A stretch of DNA of 64,000 bases from Rhodocyclaceae bacterium (lineage in GTDB: Bacteria; Pseudomonadota; Gammaproteobacteria; Burkholderiales; Rhodocyclaceae). The stretch is from positions 17,690-81,689 of the forward strand of contig JACDZI010000002.1 in assembly GCA_013426785.1 (NCBI GenBank). Reading direction: 5' to 3'. Below, piece after piece: positions 7,872-15,893 of the stretch. The notes under the pieces were generated by a model. It did not search any database. It worked only from the letters and a program-made list of their open reading frames with translations, and had not been told where the DNA came from. Positions within the stretch are counted from its first letter, which is position 1; each line of letters opens with the position of its first letter. Both the position numbers and the translations under genes were made by a program.

Positions 7872-10016
7872 ATGACCAGCCCAATTTCTGACCTGCTAAA
7901 GGACAGTGCCTACAGGCTCAGCCAGTTCAAACCCGCGCAAATCGCGGCGCTGGAAGCCGCCATCACGCTCAAGGAATCCGGCAAGAAGCCAACTCCCTAT
8001 GTCACCTGCCTGGTGCGCGGCAAACCAATCAAGCTCACGCCCGAAGAAGCGGTACGACAGCTTTATGTGATGGTGTTGCGCGATGACCTCGGCTATTCGG
8101 TCAGCCGCATGGAAGTGGAGCACGAAGTCACCTTCGGCCGCGAGAAGAAGCGAGCAGACATCTGCATCTTCGATAAAGACAAGACCACCGCGCCCTATCT
8201 CCTCGTCGAGTTGAAGAAACCAAAACTCAAGGACGGCAAGGAACAACTCAAAAGCTATTGCAACGCCACCGGCGCACCGATGGGCGTTTGGACAAATGGC
8301 GAGCAAATTTCCTACTACCACCGCAAGGATCCCAACTACTTCGAGGACATTCCGGCCATTCCGTCGGCCATACAGAAACTGTCTGACATTCTCTCCGAGC
8401 GCTGGACCATTGACGACCTGGTGAAACTCGACAAGCTGGTCAATGAGAAAAAATCCCTCAAGGACCTGATTCTCGAAATGGAGGATGAAGTTCTTGCCAA
8501 TGCCGGCGTCGATGTGTTCGAGGAACTGTTCAAGCTGGTGTTCACCAAGCTCTACGACGAAATGGAAGGTGGGCGTGACAGAAAGCGGCACCTCGTATTC
8601 AAGAACTACGGTGACACCGAAACCGAACTCAAGGCCAAGATTCAAGACCTGTTCGACAAGGCCCGCGCAAAGTGGGAAGGCGTCTTCCCCGATGGCGACA
8701 AAATTCAGCTCACACCCAGCCACCTGTCCGTGTGTGTTGCCTCGCTGGAAAAGGTCAAGCTGTTCAACTCCAACCTCGAAGTCGTCGACGAAGCCTTCGA
8801 GTATTTGATGAGCAAGTCCAGCAAGGGCGAAAAGGGGCAGTACTTCACGCCGCGCTACGTCATCGACATGTGCGTGAAGATGGTGAACCCGCTGGAAACC
8901 GAAACCCTGATCGACACCGCTGCCGGCAGTTGCGGCTTCCCGGTTCACGGCATCTTCCACGTCTGGGAACAGATCATGAAGCAGGAAGGGCTTTCCAAGA
9001 GCCACCTTTTCACCACTGAGAAAAAGCCGGCACGCTGCGAAGACTATGTGCGCAACAAGGTGTTCGCCATCGACTTTGACGAAAAGGCTGTGCGCGTCGG
9101 GCGCACCCTGAACCTGATTGCCGGCGATGGACAAACCAACGTGCTGCACCTCAATACGCTCGACTACGAGCGCTGGCACGAGAAAACCGACGATGATGAA
9201 AACTGGCGCGATGTTTACGGCGATGGCTGGAAAAAGTTGCGCAAGCTGCGCGCCGACAAGGCCGGCAACCGTGATTTCGGCTTCGACGTGCTGATGGCCA
9301 ATCCGCCCTTTGCCGGCGACATCAAGGAAACCCGCATCCTTGCCAAATACGAACTGGCGCGCTCGGTCAGCTATGACAAACTCGCCAAGATCGAGCCGAC
9401 CGACCCGAACATCATCGACGCACGCGAACGCGCCCCATGTTTTACCGACGCCCTGCATGCCAGCCACGAAACCATTTACCAGATGGCCGACGGCAGCTAC
9501 CGCAAGGTCAGGATCAAGCACCAGGCGACCACTGGCCGCGACATTCTCTTTATTGAGCGCAACCTGAGTTTTCTCAAGCCGGGCGGACGCATGGCCGTCG
9601 TATTGCCGCAAGGCCGGTTCAATAACGCCAGCGACAAGGATTTGCGCGAATACCTCGCCGCGCACTGTCGCATCCTCGCCGTGGTCGGCCTGCACGGCAA
9701 TGTCTTCAAGCCGCACACCGGCACCAAGACCAGCGTGCTGTTCGTGCAGAAATGGAACGACGACCCCAAAGCCGGCCCCCTGTGCCCAAAGCAGGACGAT
9801 TACCCGATCTTCTTCGCCACCATGCGCGAACCCAGCAAGGACAATTCCGGGGACAAGATTTACCGGCAGGATGCCGACGGCGCGCCGCTACTCGATGACC
9901 ACGGGCATTTGATCGTCAAGCACGATCTGTTCAACCACGACGGCAAGACAGAAGACGGCATCGCCGAGGCATTTATCGAGTTCGCCAAGAAGGAGCGGCT
10001 AAGTTTTTTTCGCTAG
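7872..10016 (+). CDS. Fused restriction-modification subunit: HsdR_N-type nuclease domain + N6-adenine methylase
   Basis: 714 aa from the ATG at 7872, chosen for GAAAGAAA upstream; an earlier in-frame start at 7806 reads as non-homologous leader. Residues about 55-150 form an HsdR_N-like PD-(D/E)xK domain: VTFGREKKRADICIF then LLVELKKPK. After a helical linker comes an N-6 methylase: KGEKGQYFTPRYVIDM, SAM motif DTAAGSCGF, catalytic NPPF. No helicase is present. Nuclease plus methylase in one chain with a separate S subunit is the BcgI (type IIB) arrangement. It ends in a T7 run that may be a frameshift site. GC is lower than in neighbouring housekeeping genes. Confidence 0.88.
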   Translation: MTSPISDLLKDSAYRLSQFKPAQIAALEAAITLKESGKKPTPYVTCLVRGKPIKLTPEEAVRQLYVMVLRDDLGYSVSRMEVEHEVTFGREKKRADICIFDKDKTTAPYLLVELKKPKLKDGKEQLKSYCNATGAPMGVWTNGEQISYYHRKDPNYFEDIPAIPSAIQKLSDILSERWTIDDLVKLDKLVNEKKSLKDLILEMEDEVLANAGVDVFEELFKLVFTKLYDEMEGGRDRKRHLVFKNYGDTETELKAKIQDLFDKARAKWEGVFPDGDKIQLTPSHLSVCVASLEKVKLFNSNLEVVDEAFEYLMSKSSKGEKGQYFTPRYVIDMCVKMVNPLETETLIDTAAGSCGFPVHGIFHVWEQIMKQEGLSKSHLFTTEKKPARCEDYVRNKVFAIDFDEKAVRVGRTLNLIAGDGQTNVLHLNTLDYERWHEKTDDDENWRDVYGDGWKKLRKLRADKAGNRDFGFDVLMANPPFAGDIKETRILAKYELARSVSYDKLAKIEPTDPNIIDARERAPCFTDALHASHETIYQMADGSYRKVRIKHQATTGRDILFIERNLSFLKPGGRMAVVLPQGRFNNASDKDLREYLAAHCRILAVVGLHGNVFKPHTGTKTSVLFVQKWNDDPKAGPLCPKQDDYPIFFATMREPSKDNSGDKIYRQDADGAPLLDDHGHLIVKHDLFNHDGKTEDGIAEAFIEFAKKERLSFFR

Positions 10017-10057
10017 GCCCCTTTGATAAAGCGCGTTACGCGCGCTTGTTGAAGGGG
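10004..10057 (+). promoter_or_regulatory. Candidate -1 frameshift signal: T7 slippery run plus stem-loop
   Basis: TTTTTTT at 10004-10010 sits in register as X XXY YYZ for the methylase frame, six bases before its stop ends at 10016. Seven bases after the run begins a stem-loop: CCCCTT (10018-10023) pairs with AAGGGG (10052-10057), and AAGCGCG (10029-10035) pairs with CGCGCTT (10041-10047) around loop TTACG. A -1 shift at the run enters the S-subunit frame, giving SLGPFDKARYARLLKGLDATEI, which looks like genuine S-subunit protein. Alternatives are TTG initiation at 10046 or an indel. Confidence 0.5.
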
Positions 10058-11449
10058 CTGGATGCAACCGAAATTGCTCTCTCGAAACTGCTGGAGAGCA
10101 ACGAGGTTTTCCGCATTGACGCCGAGCGCTTCTCACCCCATGTCATCACACTACTTGAACGACTCGGACGCGATGGCTTGCGATTATTTGATGTTGCGTC
10201 GCCAAGAGGCAAACGCTTTTCTCCCGCTAGCTCTGGCGAGTTTGACTACATCGAAATTGGCGGGGTTAATTCCGAAGGTATGGTAAATGCCGAACGCCTT
10301 CGTCAAAGTGAAGCTCCAAGTCGTGCTACGCAGATCGCTGAGGTCGGTGATGTCATTACATCTACTGTGCGCCCAGTTCGACGTATTTCTGCGCTGATCA
10401 TGCCGGAACAGAACGGTTTCGTTTGTTCCTCTGGCTTCGTTGTCTTGAAACCTCGAAAAATTACTGCCGAGTTGCTGTTGACCTACCTACGCGCAAAACC
10501 GATTTGCGAACTAATGGATTTGCACACCACCGCCAGCATGTATCCGGCCATTTCAGAACAAGATTTGTTGAGACTACCCATCCCGCAGTTCTCCGAGAGA
10601 TTCGATAAAGGTATAGCTACGCATGTGCGCCGGGCCTATCAATTGCGGGAAGAATCGGCTAAGCAGATAGCACAAGCCGAAAGTTCCCTCCTGCATACGC
10701 TCGGCCTGAAAAACTGGCACGCCCCGGAATCGCTCAGCTACGTGCGCAATAGCGGGCAAGCCTTCGCCGCCGAACGCTTCGATGCCGAGTATTTCCATCC
10801 GGCCAAGACTGAGGCCCTGGCGAAACTGAATACGCTCTCGGACTGCACCGTAGGCGATCTGTTCAATTCCGTTCGCGAGATGTGGCAACCAGATGAAGAC
10901 ACCGGCCCCGAAGCCGTCCGCAATTACGATCTCAGCGACGCATTGAGTCCTTTCCTTGACGGCACGAAAGAACCAAGCGACCGGACAGCGATAGCCAGCA
11001 CCAAGAAGATGATTCGCGCCGGGGACCTCGTGGTGTCAAGGTTGCGCTCTTACTTGAAGGAAATCGCTCTCGTTCAATCCGGGGGCGATGTGCCGATGGT
11101 TGCGTCGACCGAATACATCGTGCTTCGGCCAAAGCAATCCGGCGATCTTCCGGTCGAGGCGCTGATGATCTTCCTGCGCTCGGCATTGCCGCAGGTGGTC
11201 TTCAAGTGGTCGCAAGATGGATCGAATCATCCGCGATTCGATGAAAAGGAACTGCTCCGACTGCCGTTACCGCGTGTGCTGATCCAGGAGGCGAATGAGT
11301 ACGTCACCGCCGTTCGCTCGGTAATTTCCAGGCGGGAGAGTGCGACCCAACTCCTCGCCGCCGCCAAGCGCGCCGTTGAAATCGCCATCGAAGATTCTGA
11401 AACTGCTGCACTGGATCACCTCGCCGCTTGCGAACGTGGGGCGAAATAG
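10046..11449 (+). CDS. hsdS: Restriction-modification specificity (S) subunit
   Basis: 467 aa from TTG 10046. The same frame is open further upstream to 10010 and beyond, and encodes plausible S-subunit residues there, so the true N-terminus may come from a frameshift. There are two target-recognition halves, each opening with an FRIDAERF / AERFDAEYF element (about residues 22 and 240) and ending in a conserved helical spacer (HVRRAYQLREESAKQI; AVRSVISRRESATQLLAAAKRA). It should set the bipartite DNA target for the fused nuclease-methylase just upstream. Confidence 0.88.
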   Translation: MLKGLDATEIALSKLLESNEVFRIDAERFSPHVITLLERLGRDGLRLFDVASPRGKRFSPASSGEFDYIEIGGVNSEGMVNAERLRQSEAPSRATQIAEVGDVITSTVRPVRRISALIMPEQNGFVCSSGFVVLKPRKITAELLLTYLRAKPICELMDLHTTASMYPAISEQDLLRLPIPQFSERFDKGIATHVRRAYQLREESAKQIAQAESSLLHTLGLKNWHAPESLSYVRNSGQAFAAERFDAEYFHPAKTEALAKLNTLSDCTVGDLFNSVREMWQPDEDTGPEAVRNYDLSDALSPFLDGTKEPSDRTAIASTKKMIRAGDLVVSRLRSYLKEIALVQSGGDVPMVASTEYIVLRPKQSGDLPVEALMIFLRSALPQVVFKWSQDGSNHPRFDEKELLRLPLPRVLIQEANEYVTAVRSVISRRESATQLLAAAKRAVEIAIEDSETAALDHLAACERGAK

Positions 11450-11484
11450 GCCATAGCAATCCACAGCAACAGCCAGCCCGCGCA

Positions 11485-11508
11485 GAAAGTCGGCGCTGGC
11501 AGGACGGC
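11485..11508 (+). repeat. Dispersed 24-bp repeat, copy 4
   Basis: Core exact (GTCGGCGCTGGCAGGACGGC); the first base of the A-tract is G. It lies in the 70-bp gap between the S-subunit stop and the convergent ptsI stop and marks the right edge of the RM island, in the same orientation as copy 3. Confidence 0.93.
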
Positions 11509-11519
11509 ATGCGGAGAAG

Positions 11520-13274
11520 CTAGAGCCGCTCGACCTGTTCGCGAATGCGCTCGGGTTCGTCCAGCTTGAGCAGGCGTGCCACCTTGAGCGCGAGCTGTTC
11601 GGTGTCGGCCATGACCACTTGCTGCTTTACTTCAAGCAGTTGCGAGGGGTGCATCGAGAACTGGCGCAGCCCCATGCCAAGCAGCAGGCGCGTCATTTGC
11701 GGATCGCCGGCCAGTTCACCGCACACCGCCACTGGCATCTCGGCCTTGTTGGCGGCCTGGATCACCAGCGACAGCAGTCGCAGCACGGCCGGATGGAGCG
11801 GGTCGTAGAGATGGGAGACCGCTTCGTCGGTACGGTCGATCGCCAAGGTGTACTGGATCAGGTCGTTGGTACCGATCGAGAGAAACTGCAGGCGCTTGAG
11901 GAAGGGGCCGAGGGCCAGCGCCGAGGCGGGAATCTCGATCATGCCGCCGACTGGAATGTGCTCGTCGAATTTGCAACGCCGCTCGCGCAACTGCTGCTTG
12001 GCCTGTTCGATCATCGCCAGCGTCTGAAGGATTTCCGCTGCCTGCGCGAGCATGGGGATGAGGATTTGCACCTTGCCAAAATGGGAGGCACGCAGGATGG
12101 CGCGTAGCTGGGCGAGGAAGATCTGCGGCTCGGCCAGACAGTAGCGGATGGCGCGCAGTCCAAGGGCCGGGTTGGGGGCCTGGCGTTCGGTGCCGGTGAG
12201 TGCGCGGGCTGTCTTGTCGCCGCCGATGTCGAGGGTGCGAATCGTCACCGGCTTGCCGGCCATGGCTTTGGCCACCGACTTGTAGGCTTCGAACTGTTCG
12301 TCCTCGGTCGGCAGGGTGTCACGGTTCATGAACAGGAATTCGGTGCGGAACAGGCCGATGCCGTCAGCGCTGGCCTCCTTGACCTGCACGATGTCCTGCG
12401 GCAGCTCGATGTTGGCTTGCAGGCTGATATCTATGTCGTCGAGTGTGGTGGCGCGGGCGGTCTTGAGGCGCTTCAGCTTGGAGCGCTCGAGTTCCAGCTC
12501 GCGCTTCCTGAGCCGGTACTCTTCCAGTACGCGGGCGTCGGGATCAACAATCAGCACCCCACGGGTGCCATCGACGATGATCATGTCGTTCTCGCGCACC
12601 AGCGGACGAGCATGATGCAAGCCGACGATGGCGGGAATGGCGAGGCTGCGCGCGACAATGGCCGTGTGCGAGGTGGCGCCGCCCAGGTCGGTGACGAAGC
12701 CGGCGATCTTCAGGTTCTTGAACTGGATGGTGTCGGCCGGCGAGAGATCGTGGGCGACCACCACCAGTTCGCCGGCACCGTCCTTGTCCGCCTTGTCGCC
12801 CTTGGCCGGCTTGCGACTCAAGCGGCGCGGTTTTCCCAGCAGCACACGCAGGACGCGCTCGACTACCTGCACGATGTCGTGCTTCCGCTCACGCAGGTAG
12901 CTGTCGTCGATCTCTTCGAACTGAGCGACGAGTTGCTCCATCTGCTGTACCAGCGCCCACTCGGCGTTGCAGCGGCGCAACCGGATCAGCTCCTTCGGCA
13001 CCTCTGCCAGCAATGGATCGTCGAGGAACATGGCGTGCATATGGACCAGTGCTGCCAGTTCGGTGGGCGCACCCGGTGCGCTGGCTTCGCCGCTGAGGCT
13101 GGCCAATTCGGCGCGCACGCTTTCGATTGCCTGTTCGAAACGGACGATCTCGTGCTGGATGTCGCGTTCGCGCACCGTGAAATGGGCGACCTCCAGCGTG
13201 GCATGGGAGACCAGGTGGGCCTGGCCGATGGCAATGCCTTGCGATACCGCCAAGCCGTGGAGGGTAAAACTCAA
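11520..13274 (-). CDS. ptsI: Phosphoenolpyruvate-protein phosphotransferase (PTS enzyme I)
   Basis: 584 aa, normal for EI. The start is TTG 13274, whose TTGA overlaps the HPr stop; the protein then begins SFTLHGLAVSQGIAIGQAHL. The phosphohistidine segment is LGGATSHTAIVARS, and the PEP-binding barrel carries FRTEFLFMNR and VCGELAGDP. It transfers phosphate from PEP to HPr. With HPr and a mannose-type EIIA but no sugar permease beside it, this is the regulatory PTS set typical of betaproteobacteria. Confidence 0.95.
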   Translation of the reverse strand: MSFTLHGLAVSQGIAIGQAHLVSHATLEVAHFTVRERDIQHEIVRFEQAIESVRAELASLSGEASAPGAPTELAALVHMHAMFLDDPLLAEVPKELIRLRRCNAEWALVQQMEQLVAQFEEIDDSYLRERKHDIVQVVERVLRVLLGKPRRLSRKPAKGDKADKDGAGELVVVAHDLSPADTIQFKNLKIAGFVTDLGGATSHTAIVARSLAIPAIVGLHHARPLVRENDMIIVDGTRGVLIVDPDARVLEEYRLRKRELELERSKLKRLKTARATTLDDIDISLQANIELPQDIVQVKEASADGIGLFRTEFLFMNRDTLPTEDEQFEAYKSVAKAMAGKPVTIRTLDIGGDKTARALTGTERQAPNPALGLRAIRYCLAEPQIFLAQLRAILRASHFGKVQILIPMLAQAAEILQTLAMIEQAKQQLRERRCKFDEHIPVGGMIEIPASALALGPFLKRLQFLSIGTNDLIQYTLAIDRTDEAVSHLYDPLHPAVLRLLSLVIQAANKAEMPVAVCGELAGDPQMTRLLLGMGLRQFSMHPSQLLEVKQQVVMADTEQLALKVARLLKLDEPERIREQVERL

Positions 13275-13540
13275 TCCTCTTCCCCGAAGCGGTCGGCGAT
13301 CATCGCCAACAAAGCGGCCAGCGCCTCGTCTGCGCGTTCGCCAGCGGTGTCGACGATCACCGTGCTGCCCTTGCCGGCCGCCAGCATCATCACGCCCATA
13401 ATGCTTTTGGCGTTGATGCGCCGGGTGCCGCGCTCCATCCACACCTCGCAGGGAAAGCTGCCCGCCAGCTGGGTGAGCTTGGCGGAGGCACGGGCATGGA
13501 GCCCCAGCTTGTTGACGATTTCAGCCTCGGCCCTGGGCAT
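13271..13540 (-). CDS. ptsH: HPr phosphocarrier protein
   Basis: 89 aa. The active histidine is in NKLGLHARAS (about residue 16) and the regulatory Ser is in AKSIMGVMML (about 47), both in normal places. It carries phosphate from enzyme I to EIIA. The gene lies between EIIA and EI, with a three-base gap after EIIA and an overlap with ptsI, so the three form one operon. Confidence 0.96.
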   Translation of the reverse strand: MPRAEAEIVNKLGLHARASAKLTQLAGSFPCEVWMERGTRRINAKSIMGVMMLAAGKGSTVIVDTAGERADEALAALLAMIADRFGEED

Positions 13541-13543
13541 TGT

Positions 13544-13933
13544 TTAGTGGTTGAGCATGTTGAGCACACCGTCGCGACCGCCGCCGGTGGCACGCATCAG
13601 CAGGGTTTCCATGCCCTTGTCGCGGTAGTTGATCGCGCGCAGCAGCATCGGCAGATTGGCGCCCGCCAGCCCCTCGATCTTGCCGGCATCGAGCAGTTTG
13701 GCGGCCAGGTTGGAAGGGGTGGCGCCATAGATGTCCGTCATCACCAGCACGCCTTCGCCGGTATCGACCAGCCTGAGCAACTGCCGCGCCAGCGGCAGCA
13801 GATTCTTCGGGTCGTCGCCTGCCGCCACGCCCAGTTGCAGCAACTGCTCCGGCCGCTTGTTGAGGACGTGGCAGGCGCACTGGATCAGAGATTCGCCGAA
13901 AGTATCGTGGGTGATGAGCAGCAAGCCGATCAT
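13544..13933 (-). CDS. PTS mannose-family EIIA component
   Basis: 129 aa, one EIIA-Man domain: MIGLLLITHDTFGESL with the phosphoacceptor His at residue 9, then VLVMTDIYGATPSNLA. There is no EIIB/C/D nearby, so it is probably a regulatory acceptor of phosphate from HPr and not part of a sugar importer. First gene of the EIIA-ptsH-ptsI operon. Confidence 0.93.
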   Translation of the reverse strand: MIGLLLITHDTFGESLIQCACHVLNKRPEQLLQLGVAAGDDPKNLLPLARQLLRLVDTGEGVLVMTDIYGATPSNLAAKLLDAGKIEGLAGANLPMLLRAINYRDKGMETLLMRATGGGRDGVLNMLNH

Positions 13934-14115
13934 GGTGCGGGAATTATGGCATGCTTGTGGCGAATCGCCCCGTCCCCTGTAGGTACCCTGCGAACTCGCG
14001 CTGGCAGCTCGCCGGATCTATCGTTACCTTGCGTATTGCTAAAAAACCGAACTTGGTGTAGGGCTAGGTGATGTTTGATGGCTCAATAAGTGGTTCGTGT
14101 AATTCAGACACTCCC

Positions 14116-14658
14116 ATGACCCACGCTGACGAAGTTACCGCGCTGGCGCGGGGGGATTGGTGCCGTTATGCCGAGCTCGCCGAGCATGCCCGCAAACTGG
14201 GTGCAGCGTTTGCCGAACAGGACCTGCGGACGCTGCTGGTCGATCACACCGCGCTATTCATCGGGCCATCACAGCCGAAAGCCATGCCTTATGCCTCGTT
14301 CTGGCTGGCCGAGGACCAGTCAAAACGGCACGAGGCGACGATGGCTGCGACTGACTTCTACGCCCAGGGCGGATTCGAAGTCAGTGACGACCTCCAGGAA
14401 TTGCCGGACCATGTGGCAGTCGTGCTGGAGTTCCTGTATGCGCTCATCTTCGCTGTGAATCAGGCCTGCGACAGCAATGAGGCAGAAGCATTACCGCAGG
14501 CGGCTGACTTGTACCGCCGCTTCCTGAGCGAGCATCTTGGGAAGTGGATAGGTGATTTCGCCAATGCTGTCAGGTCAAGTGCCGAAACGAAGTTTTACCG
14601 AGTGCTTGCCGACCTGACTGAGCGATTTATCCAGCTTGAGGTCAAGCGAGCAACATAA
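14116..14658 (+). CDS. TorD/DmsD-family molybdoenzyme chaperone
   Basis: 180 aa, all-helical, starting MTHADEVTALARGDWCRYAELA. The segment VDHTALFIGPSQPKAMPYASFWL matches the TorD-family block around the conserved F.G....PYES.. region. These cytoplasmic chaperones guide cofactor insertion and Tat export of molybdopterin oxidoreductases. No molybdoenzyme is in the window, so its client is elsewhere or lost. An in-frame upstream ATG at 14068 gives a leader with no family similarity. The stop overlaps the left arm of a 35-bp palindrome. Confidence 0.8.
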   Translation: MTHADEVTALARGDWCRYAELAEHARKLGAAFAEQDLRTLLVDHTALFIGPSQPKAMPYASFWLAEDQSKRHEATMAATDFYAQGGFEVSDDLQELPDHVAVVLEFLYALIFAVNQACDSNEAEALPQAADLYRRFLSEHLGKWIGDFANAVRSSAETKFYRVLADLTERFIQLEVKRAT

Positions 14659-14692
14659 ATCATATCCTGCCAATAATTGGCAGGATATGATT
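14658..14692. promoter_or_regulatory. Perfect 35-bp palindrome, candidate operator for the WYL regulator
   Basis: Left arm AATCATATCCTGCCAAT (14658-14674), a single central A, and right arm ATTGGCAGGATATGATT (14676-14692): 17 bp of perfect symmetry. It ends 35 bases before the start of the YafY-like regulator. No T-tract follows, which argues against an intrinsic terminator. Autoregulation by the adjacent HTH-WYL protein is the simplest reading; a cruciform or bidirectional hairpin remains possible. Confidence 0.65.
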
Positions 14693-14727
14693 GAGCCTTC
14701 GCCTATTGCCTCCAGAGAAAACTCGGC

Positions 14728-15417
14728 ATGTCTCGTGCCCAACGCCTGCTTGATTTGATCCAAATTTTGCGCGGCCACCGGTTTCCAGTCACGGGTGCAC
14801 AATTGGCCACAGAGCTTGGTATTAGTCTTCGCACGCTCTACCGTGACATAGGAACATTGCAGGAGCAAGGTGCAAGTATCGAGGGAGAGCCAGGGCTGGG
14901 TTACATTTTGCGTCCCGGTTTCATGCTTCCTCCTCTCATGTTTTCGGAGGACGAAATCGAGGCCCTTGTACTGGGATCGCGCTGGGTGTCAGATCGTGGC
15001 GATGTTCGGCTTGGTTTAGCGGCCAGAAATGCACTTACAAAAATTGCTGCCGTATTGCCGGAGGATCTTCGCAACTCATTGGACACATCTGCGCTGCTGG
15101 TTGGCCCCGGCATCAACATCAAAACCGGAGATACAGAACTGCCTCAAATTCGTCAGGCAATCCGGACGGAGCGCAAACTGGAAATTCAATACCGCGATCT
15201 CAAAGGGTCAGAATCACTCCGAAAGATATGGCCCTTTGCGCTCGGGTATTTTGATCATGTCCGCGTTCTGGTGGCATGGTGCGAGTTGCGTCAGGGATTT
15301 CGGCATTTCCGCACGGATCGGATCGTCTCTTTGAAAACGGTGGATCAGCGCTATCCGCGTCGGCGCCAGGTATTGTTGAAACTATGGCGCGAAATCGAAG
15401 GCATCCCGCCACAGTAA
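14728..15417 (+). CDS. YafY-type transcriptional regulator (HTH + WYL domain)
   Basis: 229 aa. The N-terminal DeoR-like winged HTH (RLLDLIQILRGHRFPVTGAQLATELGISLRTLYRDI, about residues 5-40) is followed by a WYL-type ligand domain (IRTERKLEIQYRDLKG... WPFALGYFDHVRVLVAWCELRQGFRHFRTDRI), here with WPF in place of a strict WYP. YafY relatives often control a neighbouring glyoxalase/VOC gene, as found 98 bases downstream. The palindrome just upstream is a likely autoregulatory site. Confidence 0.88.
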   Translation: MSRAQRLLDLIQILRGHRFPVTGAQLATELGISLRTLYRDIGTLQEQGASIEGEPGLGYILRPGFMLPPLMFSEDEIEALVLGSRWVSDRGDVRLGLAARNALTKIAAVLPEDLRNSLDTSALLVGPGINIKTGDTELPQIRQAIRTERKLEIQYRDLKGSESLRKIWPFALGYFDHVRVLVAWCELRQGFRHFRTDRIVSLKTVDQRYPRRRQVLLKLWREIEGIPPQ

Positions 15418-15426
15418 CAATTGACT

Positions 15427-15445
15427 ACTGACATAAATTGACAGT
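15427..15445. promoter_or_regulatory. Imperfect inverted repeat upstream of the VOC gene
   Basis: ACTGACA (15427-15433), a five-base spacer, then TGACAGT (15439-15445): a 7-bp inverted repeat with one mismatch. It lies in the 98-bp gap between the WYL regulator and the VOC protein. It could be a second operator; its sequence does not resemble the 35-bp palindrome. Confidence 0.3.
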
Positions 15446-15515
15446 GGTTCAACTTAGCATTGATTGCGTCGGCCACGTGCGCCGACTTAATCATCAACTA
15501 ATGCGGAGTATCCAC

Positions 15516-15887
15516 ATGACAGACCCTAATTTCATTATTTTGTACGTAGATAGCCCGGCGATCAGCGCCCAGTTCTATGCCGACCTGTTGGGGAAGCAAC
15601 CAATAGAGGCATCGCCAACCTTTGCCATGTTCGATATTGCGTCGGGCGTAATGTTGGGTTTGTGGTCAAGGCATACCGTTGAACCAGTAGCGACAGCAAG
15701 CGTTGGCGGTGGCGAATTGGCCTTCTCGGTTGCCGATAACGATAGTGTCAATTCGATGTACTCCGATTGGTGTAATCGGCGACTGGCTATTGCACAAACA
15801 CCATCTCAAATGGACTTCGGCTATACGTTTGTGGCTCTTGATCCAGACGGCCATCGTCTGCGTGTTTTTGCACCGCTCCAACACTGA
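15516..15887 (+). CDS. VOC (glyoxalase/dioxygenase-fold) protein
   Basis: 123 aa from ATG 15516, preceded by GCGGAG; the earlier in-frame codons give no family similarity. It starts FIILYVDSPAISAQFYADLLG and ends FVALDPDGHRLRVFAP, the standard beta-alpha-beta-beta-beta halves of a VOC monomer. The first strand lacks the usual metal His, so a binding or resistance role is as likely as metal catalysis. It probably forms a unit with the upstream WYL regulator. Confidence 0.82.
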   Translation: MTDPNFIILYVDSPAISAQFYADLLGKQPIEASPTFAMFDIASGVMLGLWSRHTVEPVATASVGGGELAFSVADNDSVNSMYSDWCNRRLAIAQTPSQMDFGYTFVALDPDGHRLRVFAPLQH

Positions 15888-15893
15888 TTAACA

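Noticed and set aside
7896-9716. A 606-codon open frame on the minus strand opposite the methylase gene, and similar long antisense frames (289-1566, 12417-13547, 62683-63636)
   Set aside because: These are shadows of GC-rich coding sequence on the other strand. They show no recognisable domains, while the sense frames carry full catalytic motifs.
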